NCBI GenBank assembly: GCA_001936135.1
Contig: CP012821.1
Coordinates: forward strand, 62,001-126,000
Reading direction: 5' to 3'
Source of the DNA: Saccharomycopsis fibuligera x Saccharomycopsis cf. fibuligera
Lineage: Eukaryota > Ascomycota > Saccharomycetes > Ascoideales > Saccharomycopsidaceae
DNA: 64,000 bases
Notes under the pieces: generated by a model
Databases searched by the model: none
What the model saw: the letters and a program-made list of their open reading frames with translations, nothing else
Told to the model about the DNA's origin: nothing
Shown here: piece by piece, positions 20,942-30,097 of the stretch
Position numbering within the stretch: the stretch's first letter is position 1
How the letters are laid out: each line of letters begins with the position of its first letter
Position numbers and translations under genes: made by a program

Positions 20942-21504
20942 AAAGTCTTTTGTTTTCCATTTAAAATATTGTTTTTTTCAATTATCTTTGCTCTGACCTT
21001 GTTTTCCTTTTTTTTATATGACTGTAAGGATGTTATGAAATATTTGGAAAAATAGTCGCCCTCAAAAATTGATGTTTTATTATATAATTAGTAATTTGTG
21101 TACTTATGTATCCAATATTGTATCGCTTGTTTCTGCTCATATACGAGCTGCACAACGTAACGGTAGATCCGAAACACAGCATGTTTTAATTTACTTCATT
21201 TATGTCGTAATCTTACAAAAGCAGTATCCTATGTTTAGTACTTTAGGAATGTTTATTGCTTAATATGAACTAACAAAATATAATAATAGCGAAACGACAA
21301 TAACGACAATGACCAAAAATTAACAATATTTTATTCTCATTGCTTGTTTCTCAATCATAAAATCATCATTAAATTATCATCATAACAAGCATGCCATTAA
21401 ATCAGTCGTCAATTATCATTTTTATTTTATTGATTTGAATTGATGTTTAAAATTTTGATGTTTTATGTCGTTGGTTTATTTACTTTTTTTCATGAAGTAA
21501 TTAT
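20942..21504. other. AT-rich region between tRNA-Gly and the end of ATP17
   Basis: No gene is recognised. It is AT-rich with short ATCAT-like strings and probably includes the ATP17 3' UTR. Confidence 0.4.
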
Positions 21505-22460
21505 TTAGTGCTCTTCATGGTGACCGCCAGCGTGGTGGAAGTAGTATTCCAAAGCGTAACCACCGAACAAGATAGAAAGAGCCAAGTGGAAGATTGGTTT
21601 ACCAGTAGCATTGTCACCATCAAAGTATTTAGCCTTGTAACGGCCAATCAAACCTCTTGGTTGGATTTCTTGAGCTTTACCTTGTGGCAAGGCCTTGTAG
21701 AAAGCAACAACGTTACCCATACGTTTAGCATTTGGGTTGGAACCCAAGTTCTATAATTTTTGTTAGTTTCTTGTTTTTGGTAGCGACATTGAAGAAATAT
21801 CCGGACAAACTATTGAGATATAAGCGATGAAAGACTTTAGAAAATTGCAAATAAGGCTCTTGAAACATAGGAGTGTTGATACTTTATTTGTTATGAATCA
21901 CAACTATATATTAATTGCAAACTATTGCGCATTTTATGATTTCATGTTTTACCCAATCAGCTAACGAAACCTATAGCTGTTTAATTGATAAATTCTGTGC
22001 TCAATAAGTTCATTACACTGAACTCATAATTTGATTGATACTTGTAATCTTTTTGCTTAAAATTTGTAATTAGCAGTTATTAAAAATGCTCCAAAAATTA
22101 CGGCTTTAATATGATTGAATTATCTTTTGCGTCTCATTTTAGCAGTGATGATAAAACACCCCCAGTTGAAAGTTGACTTGAATGGATTGAAGAGAACTAT
22201 CAACAAGTCCAGTAGCATGACAGCTTCGATTGCAACGCTGAAAAAGCTTGATCATTCCTTCACAATTACCTTTTTGCAATTTAAGTCTCATTCTATATCT
22301 GCCTTGGAAATCTGCTTCATATTGAGCAAAACAAGAAAAATCTGAGCAGAGCTCTAAAGTGGCTGCAAACCATCAACAATAACTGTAGAAAACATACCTT
22401 AACGGAAGCGATCTTTGGTGGGATCAAAGTAGATAATTGACGTCTAGCAACAAAAGACAT
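21505..22460 (-). CDS. ATP17: ATP17, subunit f of mitochondrial F1Fo ATP synthase, one intron
   Basis: Exon 1 is 22398-22460 (21 codons) and exon 2 is 21505-21750; together they code for 102 residues. The intron is 647 nt, with donor GTATGT and an ACTAAC branch 12 nt from the AG. The spliced protein begins MSFVARRQLSTLIPPKIASV, a short presequence as in yeast Atp17, and continues with SNPNAKR, an FYKALPQG block, RYKAKYFDGDNATGKP and one membrane span near residues 80-95 followed by a His-rich tail. Subunit f sits in the Fo membrane part and helps form dimers. Without the small first exon the gene would lack its targeting signal. A CCAAT box (22602-22606) and a CACGTG box (22629-22634) lie upstream. 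Confidence 0.95.
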
Positions 22461-22900
22461 TTTGTAATGATAATTCTGAAGATAGATTGGATACTAAGGT
22501 ACTAAGTACGTACTTTTTATTCGTATAAGTGTTCTTCTCTACCACTGACATTATATTTTCTCCCAAAGGTTTTTTTCTCTTTTCTCTGGCGAGCTCCCGG
22601 GCCAATCACAACAGGCGAGAATCATATGCACGTGATAAATGGTTGGGCGGCTCTGGTGCTTGTATGGCTGGTGAAAAAATAAGCAGCTGTGGCTAGTAAG
22701 TGCTCAATTGTAAATTAGTGCTATAAGCTATAAGGATAAATAATCGTAAACTAGAAATATACTTATAGCTGATTAATTACTATAAAGCCAAACTGTTGAA
22801 CCCCTCAATTGTCAAAACATAAACTACTACACGGTATAAAAAGATTGTGAACAAAAAACAAACATGTCATTAGGTGAAATACTATACAAAACTATCATAA
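22461..22900. other. ATP17 promoter region
   Basis: This lies upstream of ATP17 and past the end of TAF12. It contains a GC-rich patch (22590-22660) with CCAAT and CACGTG boxes; the rest is AT-rich. Confidence 0.5.
22602..22634. promoter_or_regulatory. CCAAT box and CACGTG E-box upstream of ATP17
   Basis: CCAAT is at 22602-22606 and CACGTG at 22629-22634, about 145-170 bp upstream of the ATP17 start. In yeasts CCAAT is bound by the HAP complex, an activator of respiration genes, and CACGTG by Cbf1 or related bHLH factors. Both fit a respiratory gene; use in vivo is inferred. Confidence 0.5.
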
Positions 22901-25264
22901 CTACAGCTTGGTCTGATCTTCTGGATTTTTATCAGAGGGAGCATTATATACTTTTCTCAATTTGTTAATATAACTTTCAGTCGGAGCATATGTTCTCTTC
23001 TTTGATCGCCTTATCTCTTGCATTGTGCTTGCAGTGCTTCCTAACTCGTATCCCCCATTAACCGTTATTCCCCAATTACGCTCAAGGTTTAACTTCAAAT
23101 CTTTGATGCTTAACTGGGTATCACTTCTGTGTCTCGCCAATTTGCTAGAAAAGTCAATTACAGAGTCCAAAAACTCTTTTACTAATTCGTTTATCAAATT
23201 TTCAACATCTGAATCAATAATCACCTTATTATTAGCCGAAATTTTGGAAAGCAAAAGCTTTTCTTCATAAGTTAACTGCTTAAGATAATTTATCATTTTG
23301 GATTTTGAATAAATTGGTTGTGTATTATTATATGGAGGAAACACTGGGACAACTGCGGCAGCCTGCGATGACAGACTTGTGTTTGTTTGTCCTTGATTAT
23401 TTGCATTTGAGGCAGCATTAGAGCTAGTCTGAACTGCATTTGACTTACCGTCAGATTGAGAGGCAGCATTTTTCAGGTTCAGTTGATTAACATTGGATGC
23501 CCCGTTAGCATTAGTACTACTAGAACTATTTGCTTTAGCTGAAGGTACTTTTTGAGAATTTGGTGCTTGCTTAACTTGCGATATATTTTTATTGGTTATT
23601 GGGATATTCTGTACGTTAGTGGATTTGGACAGATTTGATATGGTAGCGGAATTATTAGACGTTTTATTGGTACTATTATTTGTAGCAGTTTTATTTGTGC
23701 TGTTATTGTTGGAAGAACTACGGTTTATTGTGACACCGCTACCATTTTTGAAGCCAGAATTATTATTATTGATAACGCTACTCTTGTTATTGGCATTAAT
23801 GCTGCCTGCGGCGTTAGTATTATTATTACTATTCAAATTATTGTTGTTAAGATTCTTGTTATTTGGATTATTTATTTTATTAGTGTTGACACTGTTATTA
23901 GTGCTGACATTAGTGTTACTGCTGGTGCTAGTAACATTGTTATTCGCAGTATTGACACTAACATCACTTTGGATATTATTGTTGGCACTTCCTTGACTAG
24001 TGCTAGGGATAGTATTGGTACTAACGTTGCTACCGGTTGGAAATATTCCCATTGAGGCTTCATGTAGTTGTTTTATAGTTTTGCTTGCCTGCAACATATT
24101 AGTTCTAATAGCACTGGCATCTTTAACTAATGAGTAATGGCGATCTGTTAATTGAATTTTTACATCATTTCCTAAAGTTTCAGCACTAAGTTGATCCCGA
24201 AGTTTTGTTATTTCCTGTTGAAGAGTAGTATAAGTGCTTTTCATGCGAGAATACTTCTCTAATTCTTTTGTAAGAAGCGCCTTCGACTTTGCCATCAAGT
24301 CACTCAAGCTGCTAGGTGACAACCTTTGACCGATTTGACTAGATGAGTTTCTTGCTGCATTGCTTGAAGCAGTAGCAAAGGCGCTTGTGTCACTACTTTT
24401 AGTATCCTTATTTATGACTTGTATAGTAGGAGAGTTGTTATTTGATGGCACATTGGTTTGATTGGTATTTGAACTTATAGTATTAGTATTGTTGTTTTTG
24501 ATGTTACCAGAAACAGTTGTGTTTATTGGGGATGCGCGTCCGCTAGCTTGATTATTAATAACGTTGTGTATTAAAGGTGATGGTGACGGTGAATTGACTT
24601 GACTAAGTGGCCTTGAAGGAGGATTTGAAACAGATGGGACATTCATAGGGCTACTTGAACCTATGCTCAGCGTGTTGGTGACATGTGGGCTAGCGGTATT
24701 GTTATTGTTATTGTTATTGGCATTAACACTACTAGTATTTGGAGTACCAATATTATTATTGTTGCTGGTGGTGATAGGACTGCTGCTTTTATTGAGCAGA
24801 GTACTTGCACTGCTATTACTTGATCCACTGCTAAAAGCCGAGTAAAATAATTCAGGATTAGCCTTTTGGTACTCGATCAACAACTGTTTGATCTTTTCTG
24901 CATTTTTGGCGTGTTGTTTGCCCTGCTCATTATCGATGCCTAGTAACTTTGCTTGCTGAACCTCTGTCTTATATCTTTTGACAACGTATGGCAACTGTTG
25001 AGCAGAAAATCCTTTTCTTCCTAATGCACTTATAGAACCATTGGCTACCGTTGACCCACTACTGCCGCTGATGGTTCCGCTGCCGCTGATAGCTCCACTA
25101 GGGCTTCCTGTTGTAGACAGGTTACTGTTAGGAACGCTATTGTTGTTGTCGTTGTTAGAATTATCACCGGTTGTATTAGTGTTAGCATTTATGTTGTTAG
25201 CACTCCCACTGCTAATTGGAGATACTGTTCCACCAGGAGGCGCAGGTGAGTTGGGATTGGACAT
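22901..25264 (-). CDS. TAF12: TAF12, shared TFIID/SAGA subunit with an H2B-like histone fold
   Basis: A 787-residue protein, taken from the ATG at 25264; an ATG 23 codons upstream is less likely. The C-terminus carries the TAF12 histone fold, with LTYEEKLLLSKISANNKV, VENLINELVKEFLDSV and DLKLNLERNWGITVNG. The closing RRSKKRTYAPTESYINKL also matches the yeast TAF12 end. Taf12 pairs with Taf4 in TFIID and with Ada1 in SAGA. Most of the protein is Asn-, Ser- and Thr-rich and probably disordered; only a helical block near residues 330-420 and a short segment near residues 80-145 look ordered. Candida species are known to carry two TAF12 variants; I cannot tell which this is. Confidence 0.88.
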   Translation of the reverse strand: MSNPNSPAPPGGTVSPISSGSANNINANTNTTGDNSNNDNNNSVPNSNLSTTGSPSGAISGSGTISGSSGSTVANGSISALGRKGFSAQQLPYVVKRYKTEVQQAKLLGIDNEQGKQHAKNAEKIKQLLIEYQKANPELFYSAFSSGSSNSSASTLLNKSSSPITTSNNNNIGTPNTSSVNANNNNNNNTASPHVTNTLSIGSSSPMNVPSVSNPPSRPLSQVNSPSPSPLIHNVINNQASGRASPINTTVSGNIKNNNTNTISSNTNQTNVPSNNNSPTIQVINKDTKSSDTSAFATASSNAARNSSSQIGQRLSPSSLSDLMAKSKALLTKELEKYSRMKSTYTTLQQEITKLRDQLSAETLGNDVKIQLTDRHYSLVKDASAIRTNMLQASKTIKQLHEASMGIFPTGSNVSTNTIPSTSQGSANNNIQSDVSVNTANNNVTSTSSNTNVSTNNSVNTNKINNPNNKNLNNNNLNSNNNTNAAGSINANNKSSVINNNNSGFKNGSGVTINRSSSNNNSTNKTATNNSTNKTSNNSATISNLSKSTNVQNIPITNKNISQVKQAPNSQKVPSAKANSSSSTNANGASNVNQLNLKNAASQSDGKSNAVQTSSNAASNANNQGQTNTSLSSQAAAVVPVFPPYNNTQPIYSKSKMINYLKQLTYEEKLLLSKISANNKVIIDSDVENLINELVKEFLDSVIDFSSKLARHRSDTQLSIKDLKLNLERNWGITVNGGYELGSTASTMQEIRRSKKRTYAPTESYINKLRKVYNAPSDKNPEDQTKL

Positions 25265-26212
25265 ATTGATGGTGATTCCTGCGACCCAAGTTTTGGTATG
25301 TAAAAATGGATAACAAGCTGACGGGTCATTCAAATGTTTATTACTTTATTTTACGTTTTTGAAATGAACAAAAAACCAAAAACAGAATTGCAGGAAAACA
25401 ATATCCATATTAATAGGTTGCCCGGACGGTACCCGCAGTTAACTAAGAATATAAATGCCGGGTACTCACACTGAATACACCATATGTGCGGGTTTATTGG
25501 CAGTTTGGAAATATACAACGATATGATGTAAAGAATCTCCATATCACTGCTGTCACAACTGAGTACACTTCAAAAGCTTAAGCCATCATAACACATTGAA
25601 CATCAATGATGAAAACCCCTTTTTAATTAGCTGTAAAGGTTCCTTAATATATGTCCGAATTAACCTTTAACCTAAATATTATTTTTCAAAGAGGTACAAC
25701 ATAATGTGTCGTTAAACATTCTAGTTTTCAAGAAATATAAGTTTCCGCTATATGATAACAATTATCCTCAGAGAGAGACCAAGAGCTTTCAACACACCTG
25801 GTATTTGCTGTCACATGATAAAAATTTGTTTTGATTTAAATTTAGATGCTCCACTGGACTATTTTAAACACTTTTAGTAGGTGATTATGAGTGGTTAGAT
25901 AAATAATTGGCTTATATTTTATTCAGCCTATCTCTATATATTCAAGTTGAAAGGAACACATCGCGATCACTTCTGGTTGAATAATCAATTTAGTATGTTT
26001 TATTTTTGATATCGACAGGCAAAAAAAAAGGGGTTCACTTCAATACCATGTTTCACTCACTGGGAGGATGAGGCTATTCCAGCTCAATTCTTTACTCATA
26101 CTTACTTTTTCACATAAGGCTTGTGCTACAGGAAATTTTTCGAAAGCAACCAGGATGTTCAAATGTTTGCTTGTTTAGCATTTGTCAAAATGCTAGACAT
26201 TCTGACGAACAT
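25265..26212. other. TAF12 promoter and LTR-prone region before tRNA-Asp
   Basis: No gene is seen. The first part is the TAF12 promoter. The part from about 26065 holds a dispersed repeat, directly before LTR copy A1. Confidence 0.4.
26065..26145 (+). repeat. Dispersed repeat relic, copy 2 (partner at 20651)
   Basis: GGATGAGGCTATTCCAGCTC, then GGCTTGTGCTACAGG and TTTTTCGAAA, align with 20651-20741. It ends about 70 bp before LTR A1 and may be what is left of another LTR family. Confidence 0.35.
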
Positions 26213-26474
26213 TGAGTTCTAAACCAACAAATCTGAATACAGTTAACCAATATTTATTACTGAGTAACTTCGCGAATCTTTTATCTTGGTGCAAGATACA
26301 CGTATTTACTACTATTAATCGCTAATCAATAACATGTTTTGTATTCAGTCTGATTATTACTTAAAGAGGGTCTAACCCAATATTTTTATATATTTATTAT
26401 TAGTTAGTTATATTTGAAATACAAGGCTTTTACATCCAAAAACATGAACCCTGAGATGTCAGTATTCCGTAACA
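26213..26474 (-). mobile_element. Solo LTR, family A, copy A1
   Basis: Read on the minus strand it starts TGTTACGGAATACTGAC and ends TTGGTTTAGAACTCA, the TG...CA form of retrotransposon LTRs, about 262 bp. It is about 95% alike (some 12 differences) to copy A2 at 63202-63458. It lies about 245 bp upstream of tRNA-Asp, where Ty-like elements often land. No internal element is attached, so it is a fossil left by LTR-LTR recombination. No clear target-site duplication is seen. Confidence 0.75.
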
Positions 26475-26719
26475 TTCTTTTTCAGTAACCTTCATAAGTG
26501 GTTCTAACTGGCTTGGAAATAGTAATTTATCTTTTTTCTCGCGCGCTTGTGCACTACCGTTTATGGATATGAAGTGAAAGAATTCTGGGGAATAAACCTT
26601 TTTTTCAAAAACGGCACTTCGAGCTCCACTGCCTCTGCTATGTCTGAGGAAAGATCACGGAAAAATTCAAAGTGCTTTAGTAGTTTAGATTATATTAAAA
26701 CAATATAAAAACAACAATT

Positions 26720-26791
26720 TCCGTGATAGTTTAGTGGCTAGAATGTCCGCTTGTCGCGCGGACGACCGGGGTTCGATTCCCCGTCGCGGAG
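26720..26791 (+). tRNA. tRNA-Asp (anticodon GUC)
   Basis: A 72-base cloverleaf. The acceptor is TCCGTGA/TCGCGGA with a G discriminator; the anticodon GTC lies on stem TCCGC/GCGGA; the T arm is CGGGG-TTCGATT-CCCCG. There is no intron. A T6 Pol III stop lies a few bases downstream. Confidence 0.96.
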
Positions 26792-27245
26792 CATTACTTT
26801 TTTACTATTAATATTGAAGTTTTTATTTAATAATATATTAATCTTGTGTGAAAAAAAACAGAAATATTTTTATTATTAAATGAGATTATTTTTTATATTA
26901 ATTATGATTGTCGTAATGCTCCTTCAAATTTCCGTATTAATAACGAGTAACTTAGCAAATAGTGTAACATACATTGGAATTGAAACCTTTAAAACCGCTA
27001 TAAAAGAATATATATACTTATGAGAAAGAAAGGGAAAGAAAACAAAACAAGAGAATATGAACTTGAATGACAAAGACAAAAACCAGAAAAAAAATCTAAA
27101 AAGAATCAAGAACCAAAATAGATTTTCGTACTGTGGGATGCTAGGCGTGCTAAAAGTAAAATAAAAAAAAAAAAGATAATGATATATGGATACATAATGT
27201 TTTTGGCAAAGGAGATACTAAAAATACTATAAATTTCAACAATTA
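26792..27245. other. Region between tRNA-Asp and the end of TYW1
   Basis: AT-rich, with the Pol III stop at its start and the TYW1 3' UTR at its end. Nothing else is recognised. Confidence 0.4.
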
Positions 27246-29684
27246 TTACACATCCAACAATTTCTGAGCTTCTAAAGCTTGTTGCTGTTGTTTTTCTCTT
27301 GCTTGTTTTTTCTTTAATTTTTCTTCTTTCCTATTGTATCTAACATCGTCTGGATTAAAACCAGCTTGTTCAGAACCCCAATAGGACCAATACGGAGTTT
27401 CGGCAACATAATCCATTTCATCAAAATCATCACCTTTAGTCTCCAACAAGTTGAAAAATTTTTCATAATTAATATGTGTGTACCATTTACCATTTTGATG
27501 GAACTTCTTATGTGCCATTAAGATACAACAAGAATGAGCATGCTCTGAAGCAATACCATAATGCAAATTTCTTTTTGCTAATTCTTCGTTCAACGATACA
27601 ACAAAATTTTTACACTCTTCGTAAAATGGAATATTTTGCATCGTTAATGGATTCCCGTTACCTGATGAAGATCCACAGAATGTAGCGCCTTTAATTTCCA
27701 CAAGGGATGGGTTTGCCTTCTCGATAAAATCAGCATATCCCTTGATTTCATTCATATTGAAACCTTTGACAAGTGTTAATCTAAAAACCGTTCTTTGGTG
27801 ATTTTGCACTGTATTCAAAATTTCCAAACATGCTTGCAATCTATCCCAAAAATCTCTGAAAAGTGGTCTATCAACTTTTTTCAAATCATTTTTAGTAGGG
27901 GCGTCAATAGAAACGTATAATTGAGTGACTTTTTTCAAATTTTTCAATTGTTCAGGATGTTGAGCATTGCAAACCAAAAAGCTGGAAATGTGCCTTTCAT
28001 GAAGCATACCAACAAATTCGTTAATATAAGGATAAAAAATTGGTTCACCAACCAATGACAAGGCACAATGCCTAACTGTGAATGCTTCTTGAAATCTTTC
28101 TGAGTTGATCCCTGGAACCCCTCTCATTTGCTTGATTTTTTTATAATGGCCTTCCAAAGCCCCTTTCAAAACTTCTTCTGGTCCGTCAACTTGCCATCTC
28201 CAATTAGTGCCCACTGGATTAGTACCGTGTCTCCAACAAAACACGCATTTGTTAGAACATGACAAGGACGGAGTAGTTTCCATACATAAATGCGATCTGA
28301 TACCATAAAATGCATATTTATAACATGATCCACGATTTCTCAATGCAGATTTGGTCCAACGGCAAATCTTGACCCCCGAATGAGATCCCACCACAGTGTA
28401 GCCTTGTTTAGTCAACGACTTATATGTAGGAGAATCCTTAGCTACCATTTCTTTCACTTCTTTAGTAGTATCATCAATTTCTGTTTCTTCACTATCACTT
28501 GATTTTTGCATCATGTTGCCCATTTCTTCGATATCAACAAGAGTTGAACTGCTATCGAGACTTTCCTTCTCTTCGTCATCTTGATCAGCATCGCTATCGA
28601 GATTATTTTCATCCAAAATCATTGCATCGTTATCCTTAAGTGAGTCAATGTAGAAATCACACCATTCTCTAATTTTCTCATCCTTGTCATTTTTAATACA
28701 GAATTTGCCTAATGGAAACAATCTTCTTGCCCCAAGCTTATTCAAGTATAAGTCAGCTTTAGTGGCCTGGTAGCAGAATTTATTTGGATAGTGCTCTTTA
28801 TCACCAATACCGATGACCGAGTATCCAATAATCTTGTCACGTAACGGATAGCTGTTAATTCTAAAATCACTAGCATTTTCTTCCAAAGTTTGTAAGAAAT
28901 AATCAATTGGAGAGTCAGTTTCATAGGAAGGAAGCAACATGACGTAAACAATTTTATCCTTATTTGCAGGAACATTCAAGAAATAGTCGTCCAAATCATC
29001 AATATCATCATCCATGTTGACCAAGGTTGGTTTATTTTTCAAAGGTTCATGTAAGTTCAACATGTCAAAAAGATATTTGGCGCTTCTTTCAGAAGCACCA
29101 GTAAGCGACGAGTAAAAGACGAAAATATTGGAATCCAATAAACTAGTGTCGTTGACAACCAATTTTGGTGAAGTTTTAGCCATTCCACGTTTCTTGATGA
29201 TTTTAGGAGTTCTCTTCTTGCGAGGTTGCTTAGCTGATGATTTTGGTGATGCACTTTTGGCTTCTTTAATAACCTGTGGTATTTTATCCGGAGTGGTTGT
29301 TGTAACAGCTCTGGCGGTATTTTCATTGAAAGCAGTGGTAAAATCCACTCCGACAGATTTGGTTTTCTTTGGACGATCACCAAAAAGATCTTTATCAGCA
29401 TCGGCGCTAACTAACTGAAGTTTATTATTTATCTTAATGTATTTAAGCTTAATCTTCTTGCCCTTGGTTCCATCTTTGGCTGTCCCGTCGTTTGTGCTGA
29501 TGTTTTTGCTTTTGCTGCTGTAACTGCTTTTACTAGGCGTCTGCTGCTGCTTGGAGATTCTGTAAAGCGAGTAAAGAGTAACGACAAGTAGACCAACGGT
29601 AAGTCTACCGCCGTAATGGATATAACCCATTACAAATCCGCCGACCAAAAGGTCAGTTACTGAGCTGTTCCTAACCACGCTCAT
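27246..29684 (-). CDS. TYW1: TYW1, radical-SAM enzyme of wybutosine synthesis
   Basis: An 812-residue protein from the ATG at 29684, close in length to yeast Tyw1. The order is a membrane-like segment near residues 28-43 (LTVGLLVVTLYSLYR), a basic linker, a flavodoxin domain starting near residue 190 (FVFYSSLTGASERSAKY), an acidic linker, and the radical-SAM core with the CSNKCVFCWRHG cluster motif (CxxxCxxC) that binds the 4Fe-4S cluster. Tyw1 condenses pyruvate carbons with N1-methylguanosine at position 37 of tRNA-Phe to make the tricyclic wyosine core, on the ER surface in yeast. The C-terminal QAGFNPDDVRYN segment is typical. The longer frame upstream of 29684 is judged non-coding because it lacks family similarity. 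Confidence 0.95.
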   Translation of the reverse strand: MSVVRNSSVTDLLVGGFVMGYIHYGGRLTVGLLVVTLYSLYRISKQQQTPSKSSYSSKSKNISTNDGTAKDGTKGKKIKLKYIKINNKLQLVSADADKDLFGDRPKKTKSVGVDFTTAFNENTARAVTTTTPDKIPQVIKEAKSASPKSSAKQPRKKRTPKIIKKRGMAKTSPKLVVNDTSLLDSNIFVFYSSLTGASERSAKYLFDMLNLHEPLKNKPTLVNMDDDIDDLDDYFLNVPANKDKIVYVMLLPSYETDSPIDYFLQTLEENASDFRINSYPLRDKIIGYSVIGIGDKEHYPNKFCYQATKADLYLNKLGARRLFPLGKFCIKNDKDEKIREWCDFYIDSLKDNDAMILDENNLDSDADQDDEEKESLDSSSTLVDIEEMGNMMQKSSDSEETEIDDTTKEVKEMVAKDSPTYKSLTKQGYTVVGSHSGVKICRWTKSALRNRGSCYKYAFYGIRSHLCMETTPSLSCSNKCVFCWRHGTNPVGTNWRWQVDGPEEVLKGALEGHYKKIKQMRGVPGINSERFQEAFTVRHCALSLVGEPIFYPYINEFVGMLHERHISSFLVCNAQHPEQLKNLKKVTQLYVSIDAPTKNDLKKVDRPLFRDFWDRLQACLEILNTVQNHQRTVFRLTLVKGFNMNEIKGYADFIEKANPSLVEIKGATFCGSSSGNGNPLTMQNIPFYEECKNFVVSLNEELAKRNLHYGIASEHAHSCCILMAHKKFHQNGKWYTHINYEKFFNLLETKGDDFDEMDYVAETPYWSYWGSEQAGFNPDDVRYNRKEEKLKKKQAREKQQQQALEAQKLLDV

Positions 29685-30081
29685 ATTCGTTGTGTAAATA
29701 TCTCGATGCAAGCGATACTGAACGAGAATTGCAAAATTTTTTCCTTCCGTATATATGGTGAATAGTCGAGTTGAAAAGAAATTAATTTTTTTTCTCTTGA
29801 TTTCGGTTTTGAAGAAAATCTTTGGATGCGTTTGATGACTAAGCAATTATTACTAATGTGTTCTCAGTACATTACCATGCATGAATACACATACGCACAG
29901 CTGTCAAGTTTTGCCTGTTTCGATCTTTAATGGGAACTCAACATCCTCGAACGAAGGAGAGAAGGGATGAAGCATAGAAGTTCAATTTGACATTGCGCGT
30001 GAATACAGTTCTTGGAGATATACACTACAACAACTAACAAGTAAACCTGACTAGCTTTTGCAAGTCACCACCACCAATGCT
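29685..30081. other. Divergent promoter, TYW1 and peptide transporter
   Basis: A shared upstream region for two outward-facing genes, with no recognised motif except the upstream ORF listed at 30077. Confidence 0.4.
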
Positions 30082-30097
30082 ATGCTGTCGTCAATAG
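30077..30097 (+). promoter_or_regulatory. Six-codon upstream ORF overlapping the transporter start
   Basis: An ATG at 30077 opens a frame of six codons that ends with TAG at 30095-30097, so it overlaps the main ATG at 30082 in another frame. Ribosomes starting here would pass the main start before stopping, so translation of the transporter should depend on leaky scanning. Whether the mRNA leader includes this ATG is not known from sequence. Confidence 0.45.

Noticed and set aside
22145-22242. Box C (GTGATGA) and box D (CTGA) spacing suggestive of a snoRNA
   Set aside because: It is on the strand opposite to the host transcript and no terminal stem pairs the two ends.
22115-22345. 76-codon ORF on the plus strand inside the ATP17 intron, with a faint likeness to the start of BAR proteins
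   Set aside because: The likeness is a few residues only, the frame lies antisense to the intron, and no continuation is seen.
23592-23996. Leu/Val-rich 134-codon ORF opposite TAF12
   Set aside because: It is the antisense shadow of the Asn-rich TAF12 repeat codons, not a membrane protein gene.
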